This document shows, in pieces, positions 50,172 to 59,992 of a stretch of 64,000 nt of DNA. Both the position numbers and the translations under genes were made by a program. Position 1 is the first letter of the stretch, and the number at the start of each line of letters is the position of its first letter. Source of the DNA: Dokdonella sp. (GTDB lineage: Bacteria > Pseudomonadota > Gammaproteobacteria > Xanthomonadales > Rhodanobacteraceae); the NCBI GenBank assembly GCA_024707225.1, contig JANQAE010000004.1, positions 372,001-436,000 of the forward strand, in the 5' to 3' direction. The notes under the pieces are model-generated. The model did no database searches. It was not told the origin of the DNA and saw only the letters and a list, made by a program, of their open reading frames with translations.

Positions 50172-51128
50172 TCAGCGGTAGTAGGCCTGCACCGCGTGGC
50201 GTGCCTCGGCGAAGAACAGCCAGCGCTGGACGAAGACGCCGAGCATCGCGCCGACGGTGGCGACGATCGCGGCCGGCAGTGTCCAGCCCGGCAGCAGCAG
50301 GCTCACGCCGATTGCCAGCAGCGGCAGCACGAACAGCGTGCGCGACGCGATCGCGCGCAGCCGCTCGGCATGGCGGCGCGCCAGCGCGAAGCCCATCTCG
50401 CGCAGCAGATAGTTCTCTTCGGTGTGCGGCGCCTCCATCGCGGCGACCGTGCCGGGCAGCCCGAGTCCGGTCGCGGCCGCGGTGTCGGGCTGCGCCTCGG
50501 CCGGGCGCCGCCAGTAGGCGCGCTGCAGTCCCCAGGTCAGCCCGATGCCGGCCGCCAGCGCGACCAGCCACGCGACGCGGCCGGCGCAGATGCCGGGCTG
50601 GATGTCGAGCGGCTGCGGCGCGGCCAGCTCGCACAGCAGCCACAGCCAGAGCCCGCCGGTCTGCAGCGCGAGCAGGCCGTACAGCGGCGTCACGCGCCAG
50701 TCGCGCCAGGCGCGGATCGTGCGCAGCGAGGCGTAGATGCGCGCCGTGCACAGAACCGTCGCCGCCGCGAGCAGCGCGAACACGGCGAACCCGGCGCGGA
50801 TGCGCAGGCCGCTGTGTACGGACTCGACGCGCCACGCCAGAAGCAGGCACAGCGGCACACAGACGAGCGCCAGGATGCCTTCGCGCGACAGCCACGAGCT
50901 GCGCCATTGGCTCAGCGCGCGCCAGGCGCGCAGCGGCTTGCCCAGATGCGCGACCGAGGCCAGCAGGCCGATCGAGGTCAGGACCAGTCCGGTCAGCAGC
51001 GTCACGACGATCGTGAACCGGTCGGCCGGCGCCGCACCGATCGCGACCGCGATCGCGATCAGCAGCCACAGCCCGTAGCCGGCCCCGGACAGCGTCGTGA
51101 AGAAGACGATCGAGAGCGCCGGCCGCAT
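50172..51128 (-). CDS. soeC: DmsC/SoeC-type membrane anchor subunit
   Basis: 318 residues, about eight membrane helices, beginning MRPALSIVFFTTLSGAGYGLW, the recognisable N-terminus of DmsC-family quinone-reactive anchors. It sits three bases after the ybjQ stop and is the last gene of the oxidoreductase operon. In SoeABC it passes electrons between the iron-sulfur subunit and quinone. The symbol is provisional: DMSO-reductase-type function is an alternative. Confidence 0.82.
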   Translation of the reverse strand: MRPALSIVFFTTLSGAGYGLWLLIAIAVAIGAAPADRFTIVVTLLTGLVLTSIGLLASVAHLGKPLRAWRALSQWRSSWLSREGILALVCVPLCLLLAWRVESVHSGLRIRAGFAVFALLAAATVLCTARIYASLRTIRAWRDWRVTPLYGLLALQTGGLWLWLLCELAAPQPLDIQPGICAGRVAWLVALAAGIGLTWGLQRAYWRRPAEAQPDTAAATGLGLPGTVAAMEAPHTEENYLLREMGFALARRHAERLRAIASRTLFVLPLLAIGVSLLLPGWTLPAAIVATVGAMLGVFVQRWLFFAEARHAVQAYYR

Positions 51129-51131
51129 GCG

Positions 51132-51464
51132 TCAGCGTTCTTCGACGAAGACGGCGGTGCCGCTCGCCGAGACCATCAGCATGCCGCCGCCGTCCTTGAT
51201 CTGGATCGTCTCGTAGTCGAGGTCCACGCCGATCACCGCATTGGCGCCGAGGCGCTCGGCCTGCTCGGTCATCTCGGCCAGCGCGGTGTCCTTGGCCGAG
51301 CGCAGCACCTTCTCGTAGCTGCCGGCGCGGCCGCCGACCAGATCGCGGATGCCGGCGAAGAAATCGCGGAACACGTTGGCGCCGAGGATCGCATCGCCGC
51401 TGACCAGACCGAGATAGCGCACGATCGTGCGGTCCTGCAGGGTGGACGTGGTCGAGACGAGCAT
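51132..51464 (-). CDS. YbjQ family protein (DUF74, heavy-metal-binding)
   Basis: 110 residues ([27 protein letters not shown]...), ending in [15 protein letters not shown]-type sequence (here [14 protein letters not shown]) as in YbjQ. The family forms a pentameric ring of unknown function, once proposed to bind heavy metals. It lies between the soeB and soeC genes of the oxidoreductase operon, with 45 and 3 bases of spacing, so it is cotranscribed. Whether it helps the molybdenum enzyme is unknown. Confidence 0.88.
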   Translation of the reverse strand: MLVSTTSTLQDRTIVRYLGLVSGDAILGANVFRDFFAGIRDLVGGRAGSYEKVLRSAKDTALAEMTEQAERLGANAVIGVDLDYETIQIKDGGGMLMVSASGTAVFVEER

Positions 51465-51509
51465 CGGGCATCTCCGGGTCGGTGAACGGGCTGCGCAGCG
51501 GGGCGCACC

Positions 51510-52340
51510 TTACCGCGACAACGCACGATCGAGCCAGCGCAGCAGCGGCGGCAGCGCGGCCGGATCGTAACCGTCGGCGGCCGCTGCGGCCGGCGCAGGC
51601 TCCGGCGGCGCGGCACGCCGCGGTCGCGGCGGCAGATAGCGGTTGACCGGCTCGTAGCCGAGCTCGGGCATCAGCGCATAGCCGCTGCGCTCGGCGACCA
51701 GCTGCGAGACCGCCGAGTCCGGATCGCCGAGGTCGCCGAAGTGCCGCGCGCGCGTCGGACAGGCCTTGACGCAGGCCGGCTGGCGGTCCTCGGGCGCGAG
51801 CTGATCGTTGTAGATGCGGTCCACGCACAGCGTGCATTTCTGCATCGTGCCGTGATGCTCGCTGAACTCGCGCGCGCCGTACGGGCAGGCCCAGGCACAC
51901 AGCTGGCAGCCGATGCACAGATCCTCGTCGACCAGCACGATGCCGTCCTCGACGCGCTTGTAGCTGGCGCCGGTCGGGCAGACCGTGACGCAGGCGGGCT
52001 TCTCGCAGTGCAGGCACGAGCGCGGAAAGTGCACGGTCATGCCGTCGGCCGCCTGGCCGCCGCAGCCGCCAGGCGCCGGCGCGGTCACGGCAGCGGCGGC
52101 CGCCTGGACCGTCCGCAGCAGCGGCGGCACGGCCTGCACCGCGACCTGATAGCTGTGCACGCGGTTGAACCAGACGCCGTCCGGTTGCGCGCCGTAGGCG
52201 TCGCGATCCTCGAGCGGTCCGAACGAGCCGCCGTCGTTCCATTCCTTGCAGGCGACCGCGCAGGCATGACAGCCCACGCAGGTGTCCAGATCGATCACGA
52301 GCCCGAGCTTGACGCGACCCTTCGGCGGCAGATCGGTCAT
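51510..52340 (-). CDS. soeB: iron-sulfur subunit of a molybdenum oxidoreductase (SoeB/DmsB type)
   Basis: 276 residues from the ATG at 52340 that overlaps the soeA stop. Four cysteine clusters for four [4Fe-4S] centres are visible: CVGCHACAVAC, CLHCEKPACVTVCPTG, CIGCQLCAWACPYG and CTLCVDRIYND...CVKACPTRA. An Ala/Pro-rich tail of about 30 residues follows. It carries electrons between the molybdenum subunit and the membrane anchor. Confidence 0.9.
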   Translation of the reverse strand: MTDLPPKGRVKLGLVIDLDTCVGCHACAVACKEWNDGGSFGPLEDRDAYGAQPDGVWFNRVHSYQVAVQAVPPLLRTVQAAAAAVTAPAPGGCGGQAADGMTVHFPRSCLHCEKPACVTVCPTGASYKRVEDGIVLVDEDLCIGCQLCAWACPYGAREFSEHHGTMQKCTLCVDRIYNDQLAPEDRQPACVKACPTRARHFGDLGDPDSAVSQLVAERSGYALMPELGYEPVNRYLPPRPRRAAPPEPAPAAAAADGYDPAALPPLLRWLDRALSR

Positions 52341-55143
52341 GAGTGCCTCCGCAGCGGCGCGATCGCCTCGACGCGATGACCGGGCTGGTGCGGTGCCGGA
52401 TCGCGCTCGATGCGCACGCGCAGGTCGAACCAGGCCGCCTGCCCGGTGACCGGATCGGCATTGGCCAGACGCCGGCCGTCGGCCCGCGCGGGCGCGAGCT
52501 CGTCGATCAGATGATTCAGCAGGAAACCCTCTCGGCTCTCCGGCGCATCGGCGTCGAGCCGCCACGCGCCGCGCCGCTTGCCGATCGCATTCCAGGTCCA
52601 CAGCGTGCCCGGCGCCGTGCCGCCGTGGAAGCGCGCCTGCACGCGGATCCGCGCCAGCGGCGAGACCAGCCAGATCCAGTCGCCATCGGCGACGCCGTGT
52701 TCGGTCGCGGTCCTCGCGTTGAGATAGAGCACGTTGCGCGCCGCGATCTGGCGCAGCCAGGCGTTCTGCGAGCCCCAGGCGTGATACATGAACATCGGCC
52801 GCTGCGTGATCGCCGACAGCGGATAGGCCGCCGCGTCGGCCTCGACCGCGTCGCCGTCAGCGCCGTACCAGAACGGCAGCGGATCGAAGTAGCGCTCGAC
52901 GCGCGCGCATTCGGCGGCTGGCGGCTGCACCGCACCGTGGCCGCGCGCGGCGAGCCGGAACCGCTGCAGCCGCTCCGAGTACAGCTCCAGCGTGATCGGC
53001 GCTGTCGACCCGAGGAAGCCGAGCCCGCGCGCCCAGTGCAGATAGTCGCGATTGGCCATCTTGTAATAGCGCGCCGACGGCGGCACCGCGTGGTGCCAAT
53101 AGCAGCCGTGCTCGGCGTAGCGTTCGAGCTGGTCCGGATTCGGCGTGCCGACGCCGTGCTGATCGCCGTCGCCGCCGCGCCATCCGGCCAGCAGGCCGAC
53201 GCCCGGCGCGCGCTCGTGTTCGACCATGTACTGCGCGAACCCGCCCGGATAGCGCGGCGTGCCGTCCTCGCGCGTCATGCCCGGCAAGCCGAGCCGCGCG
53301 CCGAGGTCGAGCAGCACGTCCTGGAACGGCCGTACGTCGCGATCGGGCGCGAGGACCGGCCGACGGATCGCGTCGGCGGCCGCGTCGGCGTCGGAGATCG
53401 GCCGATCGAGCAGGCTGATGCAGTCGTACCGCTCCAGATACGTGGTATCGGGCAGCACCAGATCGGCCAGCTCGACCGTCTCGGACGCATAGGCATCGAC
53501 GTAGATGACGTGCGGGATGCGGTACTGGCCGGTCGCCGGATCGCGATCGGTCAGCATCGCGCGGGTCTGGCCGGTATTCATCGCCGAGTTCCAGCCCATG
53601 TTGGCCATGAACAGCAGCAGCGTGTCGATGCGGTACGGATCGCCGGCCCAGGCGTTGCGGATCACCGACTGCAGCATCCCGTGCGCGGCGAACGGATGCT
53701 CCCACGAGAACGCCTTGTCGATCCGGCGCGGGGCGCCGTCGGCGTCGACCAGCAGATCCTCCGGGCCGTGCACGAAACCGAGCGGGCCGGCGTCGAGCGC
53801 GCCGTTGTCCTTGCGGTCGCGGCCGGGCCGGTTCGGCGGCGGCACCGGCTTCGGGAACGGCGGCTGGTAGCGGAAGCTGCCGGGCGTGTCGATCGCGCCG
53901 AGCAGCATCTGCAGCACATGCAGCGCACGGCAGGTGTGAAAGCCGTTGGCATGCGCCGAGATGCCGCGCATCGCGTGCATCGCGACCGGCCGTCCGGTCA
54001 TCGTCGCGTGGGTGCGGCCGTAGGCATCGGTCCACGGCTGATCCAGTTCGATCGCGTGGTCGAACGCGGCCTCGGCCAGTTCGCGCGCGAGCCGGCGGAT
54101 CGTCGCCGCGTCGACGCCGCAGCGCGCGGCGACCTGCGCCGGCGCGTAATCATCGGACAGATAGCGCTCGGCCAGCAGCTGGAACGCCGGCACGGCGATG
54201 CGACCGTCGTCGAGCGCGTACTCGCCGACGACCAGCGGCGCGATGTCGGGCAGGTCGGCGCGGCCAGGCGCGTGTGTCCGTCCTCGCGCACCGCGCAGAT
54301 CGCGCGCCCCTGCGCGTCGCGCGCGAGCAGGCCGTCGTCGGCCGCGCCCGGCGCGCGGATCACCAGATGATGCGCATTGGTGTAGCGGACCAGATAGTCC
54401 AGATCGACGCGATCGGTGCGCAGCAGCTCGTGGATCAACGCGCCGGCGAGCAGGCCGTCGGTGCCGGGCTGGATCGGGATCCATTCGTCGGCGATCGCGC
54501 CGTAGCCGGTGCGTACCGGATTGACCGCGACGATCTTCGCGCCGCGCGCCTTGAGCGTGCCGAGACCGAGCTTGATCGGGTTGGAGTCGTGATCCTCGGC
54601 CACGCCCCAGAGCATCAGATAGCGCGTGAGCGCCCAGTCCGGCTCGCCGAATTCCCAGAACGAGCCGCCGAGCGTGTACAGGCCGGCCGCGGCCATGTTG
54701 ACCGAACAGAAGCCGCCGTGCGCGGCATAGTTGACGGTGCCGAACTGCTGCGCCCACCAGCCGGTCAGCGCCTGGGACTGATCGCGTCCGGTGAAGAACG
54801 CGAGCTCGTCGGGATTGCGGCGCCGGATGTCGCCGAGCCAGCCCGACGCGAGCGCGAGCGCCTCGTCCCATTCGATCTCGCGGAACTCACCGGCACCGCG
54901 CTCGCCCACGCGCAGCAGCGGCTTGGACAGGCGTGCCGGCGAGTAGTGCTGCTTGATGCCGGCCGAGCCCTTCGCGCAGATCACGCCGCGATTGACCGGA
55001 TGGGCCGGATTGCCGTCGATGTAGCGGACCTTGCCGTCCTTGAGATGGACACGGATGCCGCAACGGCACGCGCACATGTAGCACGTGGTCGTGGTGACCG
55101 TGTCGCCGGTCGGCTGGTGGAGGTCGAGCTTGGCGTGCGGCAT
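52337..55143 (-). CDS. soeA: molybdopterin oxidoreductase catalytic subunit (SoeA/DmsA-like; one frame break)
   Basis: About 935 residues. The N-terminus has a [4Fe-4S] ligand set CYMCACRCGIRVHLKDG...GVICAKGSAG and no Tat signal, so the enzyme probably stays in the cytoplasm, as known for SoeABC sulfite dehydrogenase and unlike DmsA. AHGGFCSVNMAAAG holds the probable Cys ligand to Mo. Cofactor-binding blocks TGRPVAMHAMRGISAHANG, VLPDTTYLERYDC and the C-terminal DPVTGQAAWFDLRV domain follow. One base is out near 54258-54266 (between LAAP and ADLPDIAPL). The ATG at 55143 is preferred over one ten codons upstream. Sulfite oxidation is a hypothesis. Confidence 0.82.
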
Positions 55144-55275
55144 GCGCGGCTGGTCGGTCGTGCGCAGACGCACGGCGCCGGCATGGTACCGGAAGCGTCA
55201 CCGCCGTGGCTCCGCACGGCGCGGCATCGCGATGCCGTGCACGGGCCGCCGTGGATGGGCGGCGGATGAAGCGAA

Positions 55276-55307
55276 AACGGCACCGGATCTCGCGATCCGG
55301 TGCCGTT
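55276..55307 (-). terminator. rho-independent terminator of the small exported-protein gene
   Basis: A perfect 14-bp stem (AACGGCACCGGATC and its complement) with a four-base loop, followed on the minus strand by TTTTCGC. It lies 37 bases after the stop of the 139-residue gene. Confidence 0.85.
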
Positions 55308-55343
55308 CGTTCGGGTCGATGCGCGGCCTTCGCGGCCGCGGAC

Positions 55344-55763
55344 TCAGCCGCCGGCCGGGAGGCCGGCCAGACCGTCGTTGAGCTGGCGGGTCAGCCGCGC
55401 GATCTCCAGGTCCGGATTCTGCGGCGCCTGCCCGACGCGCTCGAGCATCCGGTTGGCGACCTTGCGGATCGTCTCGTTGTCGGTCTTGGCCAGCACGCTG
55501 CGATACAGCGCCGGCAGCTCCGAGGCACGGTTGGACTGCAGATAGACCCGCGTCAGCGCGCGCAGGTCCGCCAGTACGGCATGCTCCTCGGGCGTCGCCC
55601 TGAAACGGCCGTGGCGGCGATGCGCATGGGTGGCGGCGGTGTCGGTGGCGCTGGCGGAAGGTTTCTCGCTCTGCGCGAATGCCGGCGCCGCCGGCACGGC
55701 CAGCAGCATGCCGCCGGCCAGAGCCAGCGCGAGCGTAGTCGAGGAAATCGTCTTGAGAGGCAT
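55344..55763 (-). CDS. small exported protein of unknown function
   Basis: 139 residues with AGGAG seven bases upstream of the ATG at 55763. Signal peptide MPLKTISSTTLALALAGGML-LAVPAAPAFAQ, then a Ser/Thr/Ala-rich stretch with a His-rich segment (THAHRRHGR) and a helical C-terminal half (LRALTRVYLQSNRASELPALYRSVLAKTD). No recognisable family; could be a periplasmic chaperone-like or metal-binding protein, but nothing proves that. Divergent from lspA. Confidence 0.72.
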   Translation of the reverse strand: MPLKTISSTTLALALAGGMLLAVPAAPAFAQSEKPSASATDTAATHAHRRHGRFRATPEEHAVLADLRALTRVYLQSNRASELPALYRSVLAKTDNETIRKVANRMLERVGQAPQNPDLEIARLTRQLNDGLAGLPAGG

Positions 55764-55923
55764 GGGAAGACTCCTGGGGGAAGGATCGGTGGTGCGGGGT
55801 CATCAGACACCTTTCGCACCGCGCCGTGGACACCGAAGCTGCAAGATCCGCGAAAAGATCGGTAAAGTGGCCGGCCGGCGCGCCGTCTCGCCCGCGCCGC
55901 CCCGTCCTCTCGCTGCCGCCTTC

Positions 55924-56421
55924 ATGCCTGCCCGCCCCAACGCCCTGCCCTGGCTGCTGCTGTCGCTGATCGTCTTCCTCGCCGACCAGGCGACCAAGGA
56001 GGTCGCGCTGCGCGCGCTGACGCCGTACACGCCGGTACCGGTGATCCCGGATCTGCTGAACTGGACGCTGGCATTCAATACCGGCGCGGCGTTCAGCTTT
56101 CTCGCCGACGCCGGCGGCTGGCAGCGCTGGCTGTTCACGATACTGGCGATCGGCGTCAGCGCCCTGCTGGTCGGCTGGCTGGCGCGCACGCCGCGTGCCG
56201 ACTGGCGCAACGCGCTGCCGCTGTCGCTGGTGATCGGCGGCGCGATCGGCAACCTCGTCGACCGCCTGCGCCACGGCCAGGTCACCGATTTCATCGACGT
56301 CTACTTCGGCCAATGGCATTTCCCGGCGTTCAACATCGCCGACTCGGCGATCTGCGTCGGCGCGGTGCTGCTGATCGCCGCCGGCCTGTTCGGTGGGAAA
56401 ACCGCCCCCGCTGGCGGATAA
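55924..56421 (+). CDS. lspA: lipoprotein signal peptidase LspA
   Basis: Cleaves prolipoproteins in the cytoplasmic membrane. 165 residues, four membrane helices, catalytic aspartates in [14 protein letters not shown] and [11 protein letters not shown]; also [12 protein letters not shown] and [11 protein letters not shown], the usual conserved blocks. It starts at 55924 and its stop is eight bases before ispH. The fkpB gene that lies between them in E. coli is absent. Confidence 0.96.
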   Translation: MPARPNALPWLLLSLIVFLADQATKEVALRALTPYTPVPVIPDLLNWTLAFNTGAAFSFLADAGGWQRWLFTILAIGVSALLVGWLARTPRADWRNALPLSLVIGGAIGNLVDRLRHGQVTDFIDVYFGQWHFPAFNIADSAICVGAVLLIAAGLFGGKTAPAGG

Positions 56422-56429
56422 TCGCGCCC

Positions 56430-57377
56430 ATGCAGGTCCTACTGGCCAATCCGCGCGGCTTCTGTGCCGGCGTCGACCGCGCGATCGAGATCGTCGAGCG
56501 CGCGATCGACACGTTCGGCGCGCCGATCTACGTCCGCCACGAGGTCGTCCACAACCGCTTCGTCGTCGACTCGCTGCGCGCGCGCGGCGCGGTCTTCGTC
56601 GATGAGCTCGACGAGGTGCCGGACGGCGCCACGGTCATCTTCAGCGCGCATGGCGTGTCGCGCGAGGTCCGCGACGAGGCACGGCGGCGCAGGCTGGCCG
56701 TCTTCGACGCGACCTGCCCGCTGGTCACCAAGGTCCACATCGAGGTGGCGCGGCACGGCAAGGCCGGACGCGACGTCGTGCTGATCGGACACGCCGGCCA
56801 TCCCGAGGTCGAGGGCACGATGGGCCAGTGGAGCGCCGACAACACCGGTCGCATCTATCTGGTCGAAACGCCCGAATGCGTCGCGCAGCTGCGCCCGCTG
56901 CACCCGGACCACATCGCCTACGTCAGCCAGACCACGCTGTCGGTCGACGATACGCGTGCCGTGATCGAGGCGTTGCGCGCAGCATTTCCGGCGATCCTCG
57001 GCCCGCGCCACGACGACATCTGCTACGCCACGCAGAACCGCCAGGACGCGGTGCGCCGGCTCGGCCAGCAGTGCGACGTGGTGCTCGTGGTCGGGTCGCC
57101 GAACAGCTCCAACTCCAACCGCCTGTGCGAGCTGGCGCAGAAGCAGGGCGTGCCGGCCTTCCTGATCGACGGGGCCGGTGACATCCGGCCGGACTGGCTG
57201 AACGGCCACGCGCGCATCGGCGTCACCGCCGGCGCCTCGGCACCGGAAAGCCTGGTCCGCGGCGTGATCGAAAAGCTGCGCGAATGGGGGGCTGCCGAGG
57301 TGCGCGAACTCGACGGCGAGCCGGAGAACGTCACCTTCGCGCTGCCCAAGGAACTGCGGCTCAAGGTCGTGGCCTGA
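56430..57377 (+). CDS. ispH: 4-hydroxy-3-methylbut-2-enyl diphosphate reductase IspH
   Basis: Last step of the non-mevalonate isoprenoid pathway, making IPP and DMAPP. 315 residues from [18 protein letters not shown] at 56430. The three [4Fe-4S] cysteines are in [19 protein letters not shown] and [10 protein letters not shown]; substrate residues in [13 protein letters not shown] and [11 protein letters not shown], and the catalytic E in [13 protein letters not shown]. Same strand as and eight bases after lspA. Confidence 0.97.
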   Translation: MQVLLANPRGFCAGVDRAIEIVERAIDTFGAPIYVRHEVVHNRFVVDSLRARGAVFVDELDEVPDGATVIFSAHGVSREVRDEARRRRLAVFDATCPLVTKVHIEVARHGKAGRDVVLIGHAGHPEVEGTMGQWSADNTGRIYLVETPECVAQLRPLHPDHIAYVSQTTLSVDDTRAVIEALRAAFPAILGPRHDDICYATQNRQDAVRRLGQQCDVVLVVGSPNSSNSNRLCELAQKQGVPAFLIDGAGDIRPDWLNGHARIGVTAGASAPESLVRGVIEKLREWGAAEVRELDGEPENVTFALPKELRLKVVA

Positions 57378-57503
57378 CCGCCGCGCGGTCGCGCACGCCA
57401 CTCGTCCGCCAATTGCTACCTCGCACGCCGCTGGCGGTTGCCGTTGCGCCGTCGCGTGCCTAGCCTGCAGCCTCGCTCAAACCGGCTCCATGCAGGGGAA
57501 GCC

Positions 57504-58127
57504 ATGCGCCCAGCCGCACCGATCCACGACACCCGGCCCCGCGCCGCCATGCGCGGTTTCACGCTGATCGAGATGATCACCGTGATGGCGGTGCTGCTGA
57601 TCCTGGGCGCCGTCACGTTTCCGATCTTCCGCCAGATGCGGATCAACATGACCGTCACCGACACGACCAACGATCTGGTCGCGTCGCTGAATCTGGCCCG
57701 GTCCGAGGCCGTCAAGCGCGGCCGCCCGGTGGCCGTGATCGCCAACGGGGGCGACTGGTCGGCCGGCTGGCAGGTGGTCGCCGCGCGCCGCGTCAGCGGT
57801 GTCGTCCAGGACGTGCCGACCTCGCCCGGCGACGAGGCGGCCTGCACGGCCGACCTCGAGGACGGCATGCCGATCTGCGTGCGCCACCACGACGCGGTGG
57901 CCGCCACGTATCGGGTCTTCGGCGCCGCTTCCGGCGGCGGCGAGGACGGCATCGTGCTGTTCGGCATCAGCGGCGATCTGCGCCAGGCCACCAGCTTCGA
58001 CCTCAACGTCTGCCGTCCGTCCGACGACGCCGACGAGGCCGGTTCGCGCCGCATCACGGTCTCCGGCAGCGGCGCCATCTCCAGCAAGCGCGACACCGCC
58101 GGCTCGCCGGCCGGCAGCTGCGCGTGA
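57504..58127 (+). CDS. fimT: type IV pilus minor pilin FimT/GspH-type
   Basis: 207 residues from the ATG at 57504, with AGGGGA four bases upstream (upstream ATG/CTG starts lack a site). Prepilin cleavage site RGFTLIEMITV after a 35-residue leader, then a GspH-type globular domain (NDLVASLNLARSEAVKRGRPVAVI). Begins a five-gene operon with overlapping stops and starts; initiates pilus assembly with the other minor pilins. Confidence 0.88.
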   Translation: MRPAAPIHDTRPRAAMRGFTLIEMITVMAVLLILGAVTFPIFRQMRINMTVTDTTNDLVASLNLARSEAVKRGRPVAVIANGGDWSAGWQVVAARRVSGVVQDVPTSPGDEAACTADLEDGMPICVRHHDAVAATYRVFGAASGGGEDGIVLFGISGDLRQATSFDLNVCRPSDDADEAGSRRITVSGSGAISSKRDTAGSPAGSCA

Positions 58128-58669
58128 GTACCCCGACGATGAAGCGAACGCTCCGCCCCTCCCGTGGCTTCAGCCTGCTCGAAGTCATGATCGCGCTGCT
58201 GATCTTCAGCCTCGGCCTGCTCGGCCTGGCCGGCCTGCTGGTCGTCTCGGTCAAGGTCAACAACGGCGCCTACATCCGCACCCAGGCCAACTTCCTGGCG
58301 CAGTCGCTGGCCGACCGGATGCGCGCCAACATGGCCGGCGTCTGGGAGAACGCCTATGACGGCGACTACCCGGAAGCCGGCACGCCGGCCGCCTGCGGCG
58401 CCGGTGCCGGCTGCTCGATCGACGAGGTCGCCGAGCGCGACCGGCTGCTGTGGAGCCGCCAGCTGACCGACCTGATGCCGAACCCGACCGCGACGGTGCT
58501 CTGCGAGCGCAACTCGGCGACGGCGGTGACGGCCGACAACCAGCGCGACCGCGCGCCGTACGACGGGCTGTGCACGATCACGATGCAATGGGTCGAGTCG
58601 GGTCTGGACAACCAGAACGAGGACGCGGGCGCCCAGCAGCAGACCTTCGCCTGGGTGTTCCAGCCATGA
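58124..58669 (+). CDS. pilV: type IV pilus modification protein / minor pilin PilV
   Basis: 181 residues from a GTG that overlaps the fimT stop (GTGA). Prepilin leader MSTPTMKRTLRPSRGFSLLEVMIALLIFSLG with cleavage before FSLLE; a single N-terminal helix, then a small globular part with four cysteines (CGAGAGC; C in CERNS and GLCTITM) that may form disulfides. One of the pseudopilins that prime pilus assembly. Confidence 0.9.
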   Translation: MSTPTMKRTLRPSRGFSLLEVMIALLIFSLGLLGLAGLLVVSVKVNNGAYIRTQANFLAQSLADRMRANMAGVWENAYDGDYPEAGTPAACGAGAGCSIDEVAERDRLLWSRQLTDLMPNPTATVLCERNSATAVTADNQRDRAPYDGLCTITMQWVESGLDNQNEDAGAQQQTFAWVFQP

Positions 58670-59976
58670 GCGCAGCACCGATGACCGCAGCGAATCCCCG
58701 CCTCGCCACCCGTCGCGCGATCGGCGGTTTCAACCTCGTCGAGCTGATGATCGCGATGGTGCTGGGCCTGCTGCTCAGCATGGGACTGGTCAGCCTGTTC
58801 AACGCCACCAACATGACCGGGCGCGTACAGGATGCGCTGGCGCGGATCCAGGAGAACGGGCGCTACGCCGTCACGCGCATCGAGAGCGACCTGCGCATGA
58901 TGAACGGCCAGTTCCGCAGCAACAGCAATCCGATGAACTGGCGTCCGACCGCGAACGGCCCGGTCTACCGCTCGGCCGCGCCGATCGTCAATACGACCGC
59001 GTCGCTGAGCTTTCCCGACCGGGTCGTCGAGGCACCGGCCGGCTGGCCGGCCAGCACGGTCTATCCGCTGAGCTCGCGCTTCTTCGTGCAGGGCTACGAG
59101 TGCGGCGGCGGCGACTGCAGCCCGAGCGTTCCGGCCGCGCCGTTCCTGCCGGGCGTCGGCAGCGGCGCCGGCGATCGCGTCCGCGGCGCCGATGTGCTGA
59201 CGGTGCGCTACCAGCGCGGCACCGGCTGGTCGTATCGCATCGTCGACGCGGCCGTCGTGCCGCCGCAGCTGGAACTGGTATCGGCGACCGGCGACGATCC
59301 GGTCAATTTCGAGAGCGGCGACCTCGCGCTGCTGTCCGACTGCGGCGGCTCGACGATCATCCAGGTCGACGTCGGCGGCACCGTGCTGACGCCGACCAAT
59401 CTGATCGAGGACGACCAGTTCAGGCCGAGTCCGGGCACCGGCGCCTGCGATCCGCGCGTGTTCAACTTCAGCCGCGACTTCGTCAGCGTGACCTACTGGC
59501 TGCGCCTGGACGCCGATCCGGCCGTCGCCGGCCGCCTGATTCCGGTGCTGATGCGCAGCGAGGGCGCCCAGGTCCAGGAGCTCGTCCAGGGCGTGGAGCG
59601 CCTCGATTTCCTGTACGGCGTGCAGAGCACCGGCGGCAACATGACCTATCTGACCGCCGACGAGGTCGACAGCCTCAGCGACAACGCGACGTGCTTCCCG
59701 CCGGCCAACCGCTTCGAGTACGTGCTCGGCACCAGCTATCTGGAGCCGGGCTGCATGTGGCGGACGATCCGCAGCGTCGAGGTCCATGCGCTGTTCAACA
59801 CCGTCAACAATCTCAACGCGATGGCGGAGGCCGACACGGCCTATCGCTACAGCATCGACGGCACCGCCGATCCCGAGCCGCCGGGCGCGACGATGCCGGT
59901 CACCGAACTTCCCTCCGGCCGCATGCTGCGCAAGGAGTTCATCTCCCTGCTGTCGGTGCGCAACGGCAATCAGTGA
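58666..59976 (+). CDS. pilW: type IV pilus minor pilin PilW
   Basis: 436 residues, ATG overlapping the pilV stop (ATGA). The prepilin site is IGGFNLVELMIAMVLGLLLSM, then NATNMTGRVQDALARIQENGRYAVTRIESDLR, characteristic of PilW. The large beta-rich C-terminal part holds GADVLTVRYQRGTGWSYRI. It takes part in the minor-pilin tip complex. Confidence 0.9.
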   Translation: MSAAPMTAANPRLATRRAIGGFNLVELMIAMVLGLLLSMGLVSLFNATNMTGRVQDALARIQENGRYAVTRIESDLRMMNGQFRSNSNPMNWRPTANGPVYRSAAPIVNTTASLSFPDRVVEAPAGWPASTVYPLSSRFFVQGYECGGGDCSPSVPAAPFLPGVGSGAGDRVRGADVLTVRYQRGTGWSYRIVDAAVVPPQLELVSATGDDPVNFESGDLALLSDCGGSTIIQVDVGGTVLTPTNLIEDDQFRPSPGTGACDPRVFNFSRDFVSVTYWLRLDADPAVAGRLIPVLMRSEGAQVQELVQGVERLDFLYGVQSTGGNMTYLTADEVDSLSDNATCFPPANRFEYVLGTSYLEPGCMWRTIRSVEVHALFNTVNNLNAMAEADTAYRYSIDGTADPEPPGATMPVTELPSGRMLRKEFISLLSVRNGNQ

Positions 59977-59992
59977 TCATTCTGGGCTCGCC

